Shown: positions 1-12,500 of the stretch, piece by piece | Numbering within the stretch: the stretch's first letter is position 1 | Layout of the letters: the number at the start of each line of letters is the position of its first letter | The notes under the pieces: model-generated | The model's input: the letters and a program-made list of their open reading frames with translations, nothing else | Told to the model about the DNA's origin: nothing | The model's database searches: none | Program-made: the position numbers and the translations under genes | NCBI RefSeq assembly: GCF_030265065.1 | Contig: NC_080415.1 | Span: 38,854,001-38,918,000 of the forward strand | Direction of reading: 5' to 3' | Origin: Corythoichthys intestinalis | Lineage: Eukaryota; Chordata; Actinopteri; Syngnathiformes; Syngnathidae | Length of the DNA stretch: 64,000 nucleotides

Positions 1-110
1 TGTAACACACCTAAAATAATCAATTAGGGAATAGTATCGTTTCTCGGATTTACTGTTTGACTGTTTGTATAACTCTAACACACCCAATAAATAAAAAATA
101 ATACTTACAT
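1..110 (-). repeat. Fragment of an interspersed hAT-like repeat
   Basis: The stretch around the motifs GAATAGTATCGTTTCTCG and TTACTGTTTGACTGTTTGTA is the reverse complement of sequence at about 22240-22345 inside the TAGGGCTGTC element of wbp2 intron 7. It is therefore a piece of the same repeat family, cut by the window edge. It lies in a unc13d intron and no exon is visible. Confidence 0.6.
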
Positions 111-868
111 CAAGGAAAACAGGCAGAATATTGGGTGCAAGAGATACATGACCCCTTATCATCAAAACCTCATCCCCACTGTGAAGCAAGGTGGAGGAAG
201 CATCGTGATTTCGGGCTGTTTTGCTGCCTCATGGCCTGGACAACTTGCAATCGTTAATGGAAAAATGAATTCAAAGGTTCATCAGGATGTTTTGCAGGAA
301 AACCTGAGGCCATCTGTCAGACAGTTGAAGCTAAAATGAGGATAGATGCTGCAACAAGACAATGATCCAAAACACAGACGTAAATCAACTTCAGAATTGT
401 TTCAGAAGAACAAAGTAGATATTCTGGAGTGGTCACGTCAAATTCCAGACTTGAATCCCATTGAGATGCTGTGGCATGACCTAAAGACAGCGATTCATGC
501 CAGACATCCCAGGAATCTGACTGAACTCCAGCAGTTTTGGACAGAAGGATGGGCCAAGATTAGTCCTGATCGATGTACCAGACTGATCTGCAGCTACAGG
601 AAGCATCTGGTTTTTGCTGTCATTATTATTGCTGCCACAAAATATTAAATTTGATGGTTCACTTACTTATTTTTCCCCGTTCTGTCATTGTTTGCATACT
701 ATCCTCATTAAAATATGAAAACCTATAAATGTTTGGGTGGTTTTACTTAAAGCAGACACTGTTTTTTCATCTGTGTGATTTCGACAAAGATCAGATCACA
801 TTTGATGGTGATTTTATGCGGAAATGTAAGGAATTCCAAAAGGTGCAGATACTTTTTCTTACCACTAG
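111..868 (+). mobile_element. Tc1-like element (family A), 3' half only
   Basis: The plus strand encodes the C-terminal half of a Tc1 transposase. A block with the GGGSIV region is followed by a stop, then QQDNDPKH (second catalytic Asp) and [14 protein letters not shown] (catalytic Glu). The coding relic ends near 648. It is followed by the family's right terminal region (AAAACCTATAAATGTTTGGG, then CCAAAAGGTGCAGATAC), which closes near 868. The 5' half, including the DNA-binding domain, is missing, so this is a dead fragment. It sits in a unc13d intron. Confidence 0.85.
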
Positions 869-952
869 AGCATTGTTCCGGGACCGATACATATATCAGT
901 ATTGGTGCAACACTAGTTTGGTGTGATTAGTAAAAAGAGTACTGTATGCCAC

Positions 953-1621
953 CTGCTTAAACTGGTAAAGTTGGTGGTGATCTCCTCCAGTTTCTGAGTG
1001 AGTGACACCTCCTCATCTTTATCCCTGCAAACAAGGAATCTCTTTAGAACTTTTCAAAAAGGACAAATGGCTGTTTTGTCCATACCACATCTCTAGGTGG
1101 AAGCTGGCACCCAGCATTTCTTCAAACTCTCTGAAACATAAAACAGGATGACGCTAGCGCAAGCCCATCATATTTAGCAATGCGTTCGGGCTCACAGTGT
1201 AAATGTTTGATTCCAAATAGGGTTGAGAGTCTGCTTCTTGATGTCGGTCTGATAAATCTTATCGTCAGACACAGCGTCTTTGACCACATATTTGGAGGCT
1301 TTGGCTCTGGATCGACGCGTGCGCCTCTCTTCTTCATCCTCCAATATTGTCAGCAAGCAATAGGGGTCACTTAAACCTGCCCAGATATCATTGTCATTTA
1401 CTAATGGTGCAGGAATTTTATTCTTTTTTTTTTTTTTTTAAAAGTGTTTGGTCATTATCATTGCCATATTTTCCGTACTATAAGTTGCACCTAAAAGCCT
1501 TCAAGTTTCTCAAAAGCAGACACAGCGCTTTATAATCTGTTGCGCCTTATCTATCGATCAATATTGGTTCATCATGGCATGACATTCCCTTTAGCGCGGC
1601 TTCATGCATAATGCAACCCCA

Positions 1622-1659
<38 letters not shown>

Positions 1660-3473
1660 ACCTTATAACGCGGTGCGCCTTATACAGTGCCTTGCAAAAG
1701 TATTCGGCCTCCTTGAATCTTGCAACCTTTCGCCACATTTCAGGCTTCAAACATAAAGATATGAAATTTAATTTTTTTGTCAAGAATCAACAACAAGTGG
1801 GACACAATCGTCAAGTGGAACAACATTTATTGGATAATTTAAACAAATAAAAAACTGAAAAGTGGGGCGTGCAATATTATTCGGCCCCTTTACTTTCAGT
1901 GCAGCAAACTCACTCCAGAAGTTCAGTGAGGATCTCTGAATAATCCAATGTTGTCCTAAATGACCGATGATGATAAATAGAATCCACCTGTGTGTATTCT
2001 AGTCTCCGTATAAATGCACCTGCTCTGTGATAGTCTCAGGGTTCTGTTTAAAGTGCAGAGAGCATTATGAAAACCAAGGAACACACCAGGCAGGTCCGAG
2101 ATACTGTTGTGGAGAAGTTTGGATACAAAAAGAGTTCCCAAGCTTTAAACATCTCAAGGAGCACTGTGCAAGCCATCATATTGAAATGGAAGGAGCATCA
2201 GACCACTGCAAATCTACCAAGACCCGGCCGTCCTTCCAAACTTTCTTCTCAAACAAGGAGAAAACTGATCAGAGATGCAGCCAAGAGGCCCATGATCAAT
2301 CTGGATGAACTGCAGAGATCTAAAGCTGAGGTGGGAGAGTCTGTCCATAGGACAACAATCAGTCGTACACTGCACAAATCTGGCCTTTATGGAAGAGTGG
2401 CAAGAAGAAAACCATTTCTCAAAGATATCCATAAAAAGTCTCGTTTAAAGTTTGCCACAAGCCACCTGGGAGACACACCAAACATGTGGAAGAAGGTGCT
2501 CTGGTCAGATGAAACCAAAATTGAACTTTTTGGCCACAATGCAAAACGATATGTTTGGCGTAAAAGCAACACAGCTAATCACCCTGAACACACCATCCCC
2601 ACTGTCAAACATGGTGGTGGCAGCATCATGGTTTGGGCCTGCTTTTCTTCAGCAGGGACAGGGAAGATGGTTAAAATTGACGGCAGCCAAATACAGGAAC
2701 ATTCTGGAAGAAAACCTGTTGGTATCTGCACAAGACCTGAGACTGGGACGGAGATTTATCTTCCAACAGGACAATGATCCAAAACATAAAGCCAAATCTA
2801 CAATGGAATGGTTAAAAAAGAAACGTATCCAGGTGTTAGAATGGCCAAGTCAAAGTCCAGACCTGAATCCAATCGAGAATCTGCGGAAAGAGCTGAAGAC
2901 AGCTGTTCACAAACACTCTCCATCCAACCTCACTGAGCTCGAGCTGTTTTGCAAGGAAGAATGGGCAAGAATGTCAGTCTCTCGATGTGCAAAACTGATA
3001 GAAACATACCCCAAGCGACTTGCAGCTGTAATTGGAGCAAAAGTTGGTGCTACAAAGTATTAACGCAAGGGGGCCGAATAATATTGCACGCCCCACTTTT
3101 CAGTTTTTTATTTGTTAAAAATGTTTAATTTATCCAATAAATTTTGTTCCACTTCACGATTGTGTCCCACTTGTTGTTGATTCTTGACAAAAAATTAAAA
3201 TTTTATATCTTTATGTTTGAAGCCTGAAATGTGGCGAAATGTTGCAAGGTTCAAGGGGGCCGAATACTTTTGCAAGGCACTGTAATGTGGAGTGCTTTAT
3301 AGTGCGGAAAATACGGTAAGTGTCATCCGGCAAATGATGTCACTTTGAATGAATGTAAAAGATGCGTTCTGGACATACAGTACATGGAGTTGACATAATT
3401 TGCCATATTACACTTCATGACATGTCATAAACATTTGTTAATGGTAGTCATGACAGTGAGCTATAAAAATAAA

Positions 3474-3563
<90 letters not shown>

Positions 3564-6500
3564 GACAGTCTAATGAACCCACTGTCAATTTTTTATTGTA
3601 TCTTCAACAAAATTTATATCTTTAATGAAAAAAAATACATATTTCATTTTAAATTCCCCAGTATTGTTAGCTTAGGTAAGCTCCAGCACCCCTGCGACAC
3701 TTGTGACGATAAACCGCATGGAAGATTAATTAATTAATTTTTAACCCTTTGTCACCAAAATTTAAAAAAAATTCACTTGTGCTTAAAAAAAGTAATAAAA
3801 AATATCAAACATATACCGTATTTTCCGCACTACGGTGGTATGAAAAAGTATCTGAACCTTTTGGAATTTCTCAAATTTCTGCATAAAATCACCATCAAAT
3901 GTGAACTGATCTTTATCAAAACCACACAGATGGAAAAAAAAGTCTGCTTTAACTAAAACCACCCAAACATTTATAGGTTTTCATATTTTAATGAGGATAG
4001 TATGCAAACAATGACAGAATTGGGAAAAATGAGTAAGTAAACCATCACATTTAATATTTTGTGGCTCTCCCTTTGGCAGCAATAACTTCAGCCAGACAGA
4101 GATCAGTCTGGCACATCAGTCAGTACTTATCTTGGCCCATTGTTCTGTACAAAATTGCTGTAGTTCAGTCAGATTCCTGGGATGTCTGGCATGAATCGCT
4201 ATCTTTAGGTCATGCCGCAGCATCTCAATGGGGTTCAAGTCTGCACTTTGACTTGGCCACTCCAGAACGTGTATTTTGTTCTCGTGAAAACATTCTAAAG
4301 TTGATTTACTTCTGTGTTTTGGATCATTGTCTTGTTGCAGCATCCATCCTCTTTTCAGCTTCAGCTATCTGACAGACGGTTTTCCTGCAAAACATCCTGA
4401 TAAACTTGTTAATTCATTCTTTCATTAATGATTGCAAGTTGTCCAGGCCCTGAGGAAGCAAAACAGCCCCAAATAATGTTGCTTCCTTCACCATGCTTCA
4501 CGGTGGGGATGAGGTGTTCATGTTGGTGAGCTGTTCCATTTTTCCTTCACACATAACTTTGTGTGTTACTCCCAAACAATTCAACTTTGGTTTCATCAGT
4601 CCATAAAATATTTTGCCTTCTGTAGAGTGCCCAAGTGCCTTTTTGTCAACATTAAACGAGCAACAATGTTTTTTAGACAGCCGTGGCTTCCTCCGTGGAG
4701 TCCTCCCATGATCACCATTCTTGGCCATAGTTTTACATATAGTTGATGTGTGCACAGAGATATTGGACTGTGCCAGTGATTTCTGTAAGTCTTTAGCAGA
4801 CACTCCAGGGTTCTTTTTTACCTCTCCGGGTATTCTGTGCTGAACTCTTGGCGTCACCTTTGGTGGACGGCCACGGGCTTGGGAGAGAAACAACAGTGCC
4901 AAACTTGACAACTTCTCTGACTGTCAATTGATGAACATCCAAACTTTTAGAGATTGTTTTGTATCGTTTTCCAGCTTTATACAAATCAACAATACTTGAT
5001 CACAGGTCTTCAGGCAGCTCTTTTGACTGAGCCATGATGCACATCAGACAATGCTTCTCATCAAGACAATTCTTACCAGGTGTGTGTTTTATAGTGGGCA
5101 GGGCAGATTTAAACCACTCATCAGTTATTGGGCACACACCTGACTTAAATTGGTTTGGTAAAAATTGGTTTCAATTGCTCTTTAAGTCTCCTTAGAGGGT
5201 TCACTTACTTATTTCTCCCCCTTCTGTCATCGTTTGCATGCTATCCTAATTAAAATATGAAAAACGATAAATGTTTGGGTGGTTTTAGTTAAAGCAGACA
5301 CTGTTTTTTTCATTTGTGTGATTTTGACAAAGATCAGATCAAATTTGATGGTTATTTTATGCAGAAATGTGAGAAATTCCAAAAGGTTCCGATACTTTTT
5401 CATGCCGCTGTATAAGGCGCAGCGCATTATGAGGCGCAACTTTAATGAATGGCATAAAAATATATATATATCATAAAAAAGACGCACTGTATTATAAGGC
5501 GCAGTAGTAGTAGTGGTTGGGGTTGCGTTATGCATCCATTGCATGGAGTTGCGCTAAAGGAAACGTCATGCCATGATGAACCAATATTGATCCATATGTA
5601 AGGCGCATCGGATTATAAGGAACACTGTCAGGTTTTGAGAAAATTGAAGGCTTATAGGTGTGCCTTATAATACAGAAAATACCATAATAATCAATACAAA
5701 AAAAAAGAAGTTATCTCTGTTTAAATATTTTTTTTAAGAAAAGCATTGAGGCTGCTTTGATCTGGAATGTCACTCCAGTATTGGCACTAAGAGGGGGTGA
5801 AGTTAAGAACTCACCGCTAACATCTTTACCCAAGATGTCTTTGGCTTCCTTGACCGTGGCCATCAAGCAGTAAATAGGCGGCTGTAAGATTCAGACTCTT
5901 TAGAAACGTACTTGCGGATAGAAAGTTGAAATGAGCAAATTCAAAATATTTTCGTTGCAGAATAGCTTGATCGTAAAAATACAGGGCAGGATTTCTTACC
6001 TCGCATTTGTCTACTTTTGCAGTCAGAGCCTTGTGCTCAGCTTGGGTCATTGTCAGAGCCTAGTAGAAAAGTTCAACTTTTAGAGATAGTTTTCTGCATA
6101 TAATGACATATTTTAAGTACCTACCTCTTTGATGTACTGATGAAGTTGGCTATCTGTGAAAACTTGAGTTGATGACCCTTTCCCCATCTTGTGTGCAATG
6201 GTGTACAACAACTCCTTGTACAGGGGGGTCAGCTTGAAATTCAAGCAAAGTCAAAATTCAATTCTTTCCGGAACAGTGGGCAGCTATTCAAAAGTTGACA
6301 CCCTCTATAGCGCAAGTGACCATTTTTCGTTATTAAAAAATTCAATGGCTGGGAGCGATGCCTTACCTCCAGATCTTTGCGTTGTCGAGCTTTCTCTTCT
6401 GGGTTTTCCTCATCTGTAAAATCCTAAAAGGAAACAAGTGTGACAGTGTTGCTCTTAAAAAAGGACCATAGACTTGATAATGTATTGACGGGTCAGATCG

Positions 6501-9500
6501 GTCATGCACTGCGCCTCGCCTTCAAGTAGGGGGCTGCCCATATCAAAAAGAGCTATTCACAAACGCACGCACGCAGCGATGTAACGCCGGATTTCTGTTG
6601 AAAAAATACAAAAGCTGTACTGCATACAAACAGGAAGGATTGTCATAGGAGGGATTTGTTCGAGGATTCGTGGTAATTATTATATTTTTTCGTACCATGC
6701 ATGCATTTTGAAACGTTGTGAAAAAAATCAATGGGAGAAATTAGCCGCTAGGGCATTGGCATTATAGTTCGCAATATTTACATAACATTAACGCTAACTG
6801 CAAGGTTTTTTTTTTGCTTTTAACCAAGAATCCAGACTGTTTTACATCTATATCTATAACGAATTTGGGGATTTAAGCATTTATTCACACGAATTTTCAC
6901 CGGAAAAGCTCTGTTTACATCAGGCAGCCGCTAGCTACATTTACTAATAGACTAGTATAGATTTCATTACCTGAAAAAAGAAATGCCATATGGCAAAAAA
7001 AAAAAAAAAGCCAAATTGGCAAAATCCATTATGCCACATGGCAAAGAAAAAATGCCACATGGCAAAGAAAAAATGTCACATGTCAAAATACATTTTGCCA
7101 CATGGCAAAAAAGCGCCACTTGGCAAAATCCATTATGCCACATGGCCAAAAAAAATGCCACATGGAAAAATCAATTTTGCCAATTGGCAAAAAAACGCCA
7201 CATGGCAAAGAAAAAATTCCACATGTCAAAATCTATTTTGACACATGACAAAAAATATGCAACATTTCAAAATCCATTTTGCCAAATGGCAAAAAAAAAA
7301 AAAAATTGCCACATGGCAATAAAAATGCCACATAGCAAAATCCATTTCGCCACCTGCCAAAAAAACGCCACATGTCAAAATCCATTTTGCCAAATGGCAA
7401 AAAAATACCACATGTCAAAATCCATTTTGCCACATGGCAAAATAAAATGCCACATGGCAAAAAAAACGCCACATGTCAAAATCTATTTTGACACATGACA
7501 AAAAAATGCCAGATGTCAAAACCCATTTTGCCAAATGGCAAAGAAAAAATTTGCCACATGGCAAAAAAAATGCCACATAGCAAAATCCATTTTGCCACCT
7601 GGCAAAAAAAAAAAAACGCCACTGTCAAAATATATTTTGACACATGACAAAAAAATGCCACATGTCAAAATTCATTTTGCCACATGGCAAAAAAAAATTG
7701 CCATATGGGAAAAAAAATGCCACATAGCAAAATCCATTTTGCCAAATGCCCAAAAAAAAATTTGCGTCATGGCAAAAAAAAATGCCACATAGCAAAATCC
7801 ATTTTGCCACATGGCAAAACAATGCCACATGGCAAAATCCATTTTGCCACATGGCAAAAAAAAAATGCCACATGGCAAAATAATGCCACATGGCAAAAAA
7901 ATGCCACATTGCAAAATCCATTTTGCCACATGGCAAAAACCACTTTTGGTTCTCGCTGTCTCTCAGGATTTATGCATTTATTCACGAAAAAAGTTCTTTG
8001 TCTGTGATTCCACACGGTCAGCTTTGAAGGTCTCACCAACAATACAGGCCCCCTATTTATCAGCCCCGCGCCCCGTGTCCTGGCGATACGCTCTGAAGTC
8101 TATGTAATGGACGTTTAAAAAAAAAAAAGAAAGAAGAGTTGAAGTGTGCTCACCCTTCTGTGTCGGATCTTTCTCGTCTGGCCCAGTTTGCGAACATTTC
8201 CGGGGGAAAGCTAATAAAAAATTTAAAAATGTGACTTGAATTATAGAATGGCTCAAGAGGGGGAAAAATTGCATACACAGTTTACCTGTTTGCCTCTTGG
8301 TAACCCCGTGTTCTGAAAAAAAACAAAAAAAAAATCAAAAAGAGAACTCATTAAATGCAGGAATAAATGTACAATGATCCCTCGTTTTTAGCGGTTAAGT
8401 GAAAAATTGCGAAGTACCCCCCCCCCCAATTTTTTTTTTTTTTTGTGTGTGTTCAATGTATACATTTCGATTTACCATGGAAAAGAGATACCCATAAGAC
8501 ATGTTTTTTTCCCTCAATTTTTCCCCAAAGTATGTAAAAATTAAAGAAACACTTTAATGAATATACGTATTTTAATAAATGTTTTTTAAACACATCAAAT
8601 TGAATAATTATGATAAGTTTGAAACATGTTACTGTCCAACCGAATAACTTTTAATCAAGAATAATGTAGAAAAATGCTTGTCTTTATCAAAAGCTTCATT
8701 GAGTGAGTCCACTCAAATCCACTCACACACACACAATGAGTTGCCACAGCAACCATTTAACAAGTTAAACACTCATTGCCGCATGCAGCGCTTTGCAGTT
8801 TCGACTTCCTAGCGTCTCTGGCAAGATCAAACCTTAATGTCTGTCAATCATCGTTAACTTTAATAAGCAACTCCAGTGCACTACCCGACCAACAAAAGCG
8901 GCGAGAGGGAGAGACTACGTGATCGAATCTGGATAGCTCTATAAAATACTGCATTTTATTTATTTATTTTTCAATTAAAAAAAAAAAATCTGTGACGGAC
9001 TGAGGGCGCGAAGTAGCAAGGGACTCTGTATTTAAATACAGGATAGGAACAATTGATCTTTTGATAATAGTGTCTCATAAACTTCCTCTAATTGTAGATT
9101 ATGAAACTGGAACTGAAGCAACACAATTTATAAATAGGATAGATAGTTCCAATTTCAAGAGAAGTTGTGTGGGGATGATTTGGGTCACTTCTTGTATACA
9201 GTATTTTTGGGAAATTTGGGTCACATTCACCCTTCCTGTCAAAAATGGATTCATAGACTTCATAATATATTGACAGGAAAAAGGGCAGTGACACTGCACC
9301 ACGCCTTCAATTAGGGGGCCTGCCCACACCGAGCATCAAGAGGAGTTATTCTCAAACACACGCACCCAGCGATCTAGCTCCGGATTTAGGTTGAAAAAGT
9401 ACGAAAGCTGTACCGCATACAAACAGGAAGGATTGTCTCAGGATTGATTTGTTCGAGGATTCAAGGTAAATATTATATTTTTTGTACCACGTATGCATTT

Positions 9501-12500
9501 TGAAACTTTGTGAAAAAAGTCATGGGAGAAATTAGCCGCTACAGCATTGGCATCATAGTTAGCCATATTTAAGTCAAATGAATGCTCACTGCACGTTTTT
9601 TTTTTTTTGCTTTTTACCAAGAATCGAGACTGTTTTATGTCCATATCTAAAAAGAATTCAGGGATTTAAGCATTTATCCACAAGAATTTTCAACCGAAAA
9701 AGCTCTTTGTGATGATAAGGCGGCGCTACTGTAACTTAAAGACTAGCAGCACATTCGACATACTGTATTTTCGTAAAATAAATGCTAACTTCCCGGTTCT
9801 TTGCTCTTTTAACAAAGAATCGACACTGTTTTACGTCCATATCTATAAAGGATTCGGAGATTTAAGTATTTCTTCACAAGAATTTTCAACGTAAAAAGTC
9901 CTTTGATGTAAGGCTGCCGCCACATTGTCAAACAGACTGCCATCATTCTGTGACTTATTTACGGAAAATAAATGCTAACAGCTTGGTTCTTTGCTCTTTT
10001 AACAAAGAATCGACTCTGTTTTTCATCCATATCTATCAAGAATTGAGGGATTTACGCATTTATTCACAAGAATTTTCAACAGAAAAACCTTTTTGTGATG
10101 ATAATATGGTGGTACAATGGCTCAAAGACTAGCTGCATATTTTACATACTTATGTAAAATAAATGCTAACTGCCCGGTTCTTTGCTCTTTTAACAAAGAA
10201 TCAACACTGTTTTACATCCATATCTATAGAGAATTCGTGGATTTAAACATTTATTCACAAGAATTTTCAAGGGAAAAAGCTCTTTGTGATGATAAGGCGC
10301 TACAGTGGCTTAAAGACTACCAAAACATTGGACATACAGTGCCTTGCAAAAGTATTCGGCCCCCTTGAATCTTGCAACCTTTTGCCACATTTCAGGCTTC
10401 AAACATAAAGATATGAAATTTAATTTTTTTGTCAAGAATCAACAACAAGTGGGACACAATCGTGAAGTGGAACAACATTTATTGGATAATTTAAACTTTT
10501 TTAACAAATAAAAAACGGAAAAGTGGGGCGTGCAATATTATTCGGCCCCTTTACTTTCAGTGCAGCAAACTCACTCCAGAAGTTCAGTGAGGATCTCTGA
10601 ATGATCCAATGTTGTCCTAAATGACCAATGATGATAAATAGAATCCACCTGTGTGTAATCAAGTCTCCGTATAAATGCACCTGCTCTGTGATAGTCTCAG
10701 GGTTCTGTTTAAAGTGCAGAGAGCATTATGAAAACCAAGGAACACACCAGGCAGGTCCGAGATACTGTTGTGGAGAAGTTTGGATACAAAAAGATTTCCC
10801 AAGCTTTAAACATCTCAAGGAGCACTGTGCAAGCCATCATATTGAAATGGAAGGAGCATCAGACCACTGCAAATCTACCAAGACCCGGCCGTCCTTCCAA
10901 ACTTTCTTCTCAAACAAGGAGAAAACTGATCAGAGATGCAGCCAAGAGGCCCATGATCACTCTGGATGAACTGCAGAGATCTACAGCTGAGGTGGGAGAG
11001 TCTGTCCATAGGACAACAATCAGTCGTACACTGCACAAATCTGGCCTTTATGGAAGAGTGGCAAGAAGAAAGCCATTTCTCAAAGATATCCATAAAAAGT
11101 CTTGTTTAAAGTTTGCCACAAGCCACCTGGGAGACACACCAAACATGTGGAAGAAGGTGCTCTGGTCAGATGAAACCAAAATTGAACTTTTTGGCCACAA
11201 TGCAAAACGATATGTTTGGCGTAAAAGCAACACAGCTCATCACCCTGAACACACCATCCCCACTGTCAAACGAGGGGGTGGCAGCATCATGGTTTGGGCC
11301 TGCTTTTCTTCAGCAGGGACAGGGAAGATGGTTAAAATTGACGGCAGCCAAATACAGGAACATTCTGGAAGAAAACCTGTTGGTATCTGCACAAGACCTG
11401 AGACTGAGACGGAGATTTATCTTCCAATAGGACAATGATCCAAAACATAAAGTCAAATCTACAATGGAATGGTTCAAAAATAAACGTATCCAGGTGTTAG
11501 AATGGCCAAGTCAAAGTCCAGACCTGAATCCAATGGAGAATCTGTGGAAAGAGCTGAAGACTGCTGTTCACAAACACTCTCCATCCAACCTCACTGAGCT
11601 CGAGCTGTTTTGCAAGGAAGAATGGGCAAGAATGTCAGTCTCTCGATGTGCAAAACTGATAGAAACATACCCCAAGCGACTTGCAGCTGTAATTGGAGCA
11701 AAAGGTGGCGCTACAAAGTATTAACGCAAGGGGGCCGAATAATATTGCACGCCCCACTTTTCAGTTTTTTATTTGTTAAAAAAGTGTAAATTCTCCAATA
11801 AATTTTGTTCCACTTCACGATTGTGTCCCACTTGTTGTTGATTCTTGACAAAAAATTAAAATTTTATATCTTTATGTTTGAAGCCTGAAATGTGGCGAAA
11901 GGTTGCAAGGTTCAAGGGGGACGAATACTTTTGCAAGGCACTGTATTGTATTTATATAAAATAAATGCTAACTACCTGGTTTTGGCTCTTTTAACAAAGA
12001 ATCGACAGTTTTCCATCCATATCCATAAAGAATTCGGGGATTTAAGCATTTATTCACAAGGATTTTCTATGTAAAAAGTTCTTGTAAGGCTGCCGCCACA
12101 TTGTCAAAAAGACTGCCTAATCGTTGTCATTTTTCATGGGAACCTTTTGTTGACTTCTGAATTGGTGACCTTCGAATGAGTTTGCTTCCGCGCCTGAGTC
12201 TATGTCCGTTTCACCTTTCTGTTGATCGCTGTCGACCCGAAAAAATTGACAACTTGTTCTCGGTGAGCCTTCTTTAAACCTTTCAAAATCGAGTCAGTAC
12301 AAAAGGGTTAAGACTAAGGTGAACGCACGAAGTTTGGCCTTCTGGCCGGATTGCCGGAATCCTGCCGGCCCAGGCCGTTGGAGCTGTGCCAGCGCGGTGC
12401 CCAGTCTAAACGAATTGGATGTCTATAACTGTCAATGGCATGCGATGAGTTCATTTTGGGTCACATCCTTGTTCATTTTTGGGTACTTACAGGTCACCGC

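Larger units (their letters stand above)
1464..3317. mobile_element. TA-flanked MITE (CCGTATTTTCCG family), copy 1, split by a Tc1 insertion
   Basis: The left end reads CCATATTTTCCGTACTATAA and the right end TATAGTGCGGAAAATACGG, which are inverted repeats. The body holds phrases such as GCGCCTTAT and an internal (CTA)n run at about 1625-1660. A whole 1.6-kb Tc1-like element occupies 1685-3282 between TA dinucleotides, so the MITE was here first. Non-coding, in a unc13d intron. Confidence 0.7.
9252..12204 (+). mobile_element. CATAGACTT-TIR element, copy 2, with internal ~190-bp tandem repeats
   Basis: Left end CATAGACTTCATAAT (9252); right end AGTCTATG near 12204. After about 300 bp of unique left sequence come four to five degenerate tandem units of roughly 190-200 bp. 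Each contains AAATAAATGCTAAC, a run like CTTTTAACAAAGAATCGA, an ATCCATATCTAT phrase and CATTTATTCACAAGAATTTT. A family-B Tc1 element (10337-11943) interrupts the array. The short ORFs here are frame readings of the tandem unit and not genes. Lies in unc13d intron 1. Confidence 0.6.

Noticed and set aside
1547-1850. Frames with poly-Ser or poly-Leu
   Set aside because: Produced by the (CTA)n run inside a MITE.
6983-7936. Overlapping frames with MAKKK / CHMAKK / FCHVAKW strings
   Set aside because: Composition artefacts of the CCACATGG array; present in many frames on both strands.
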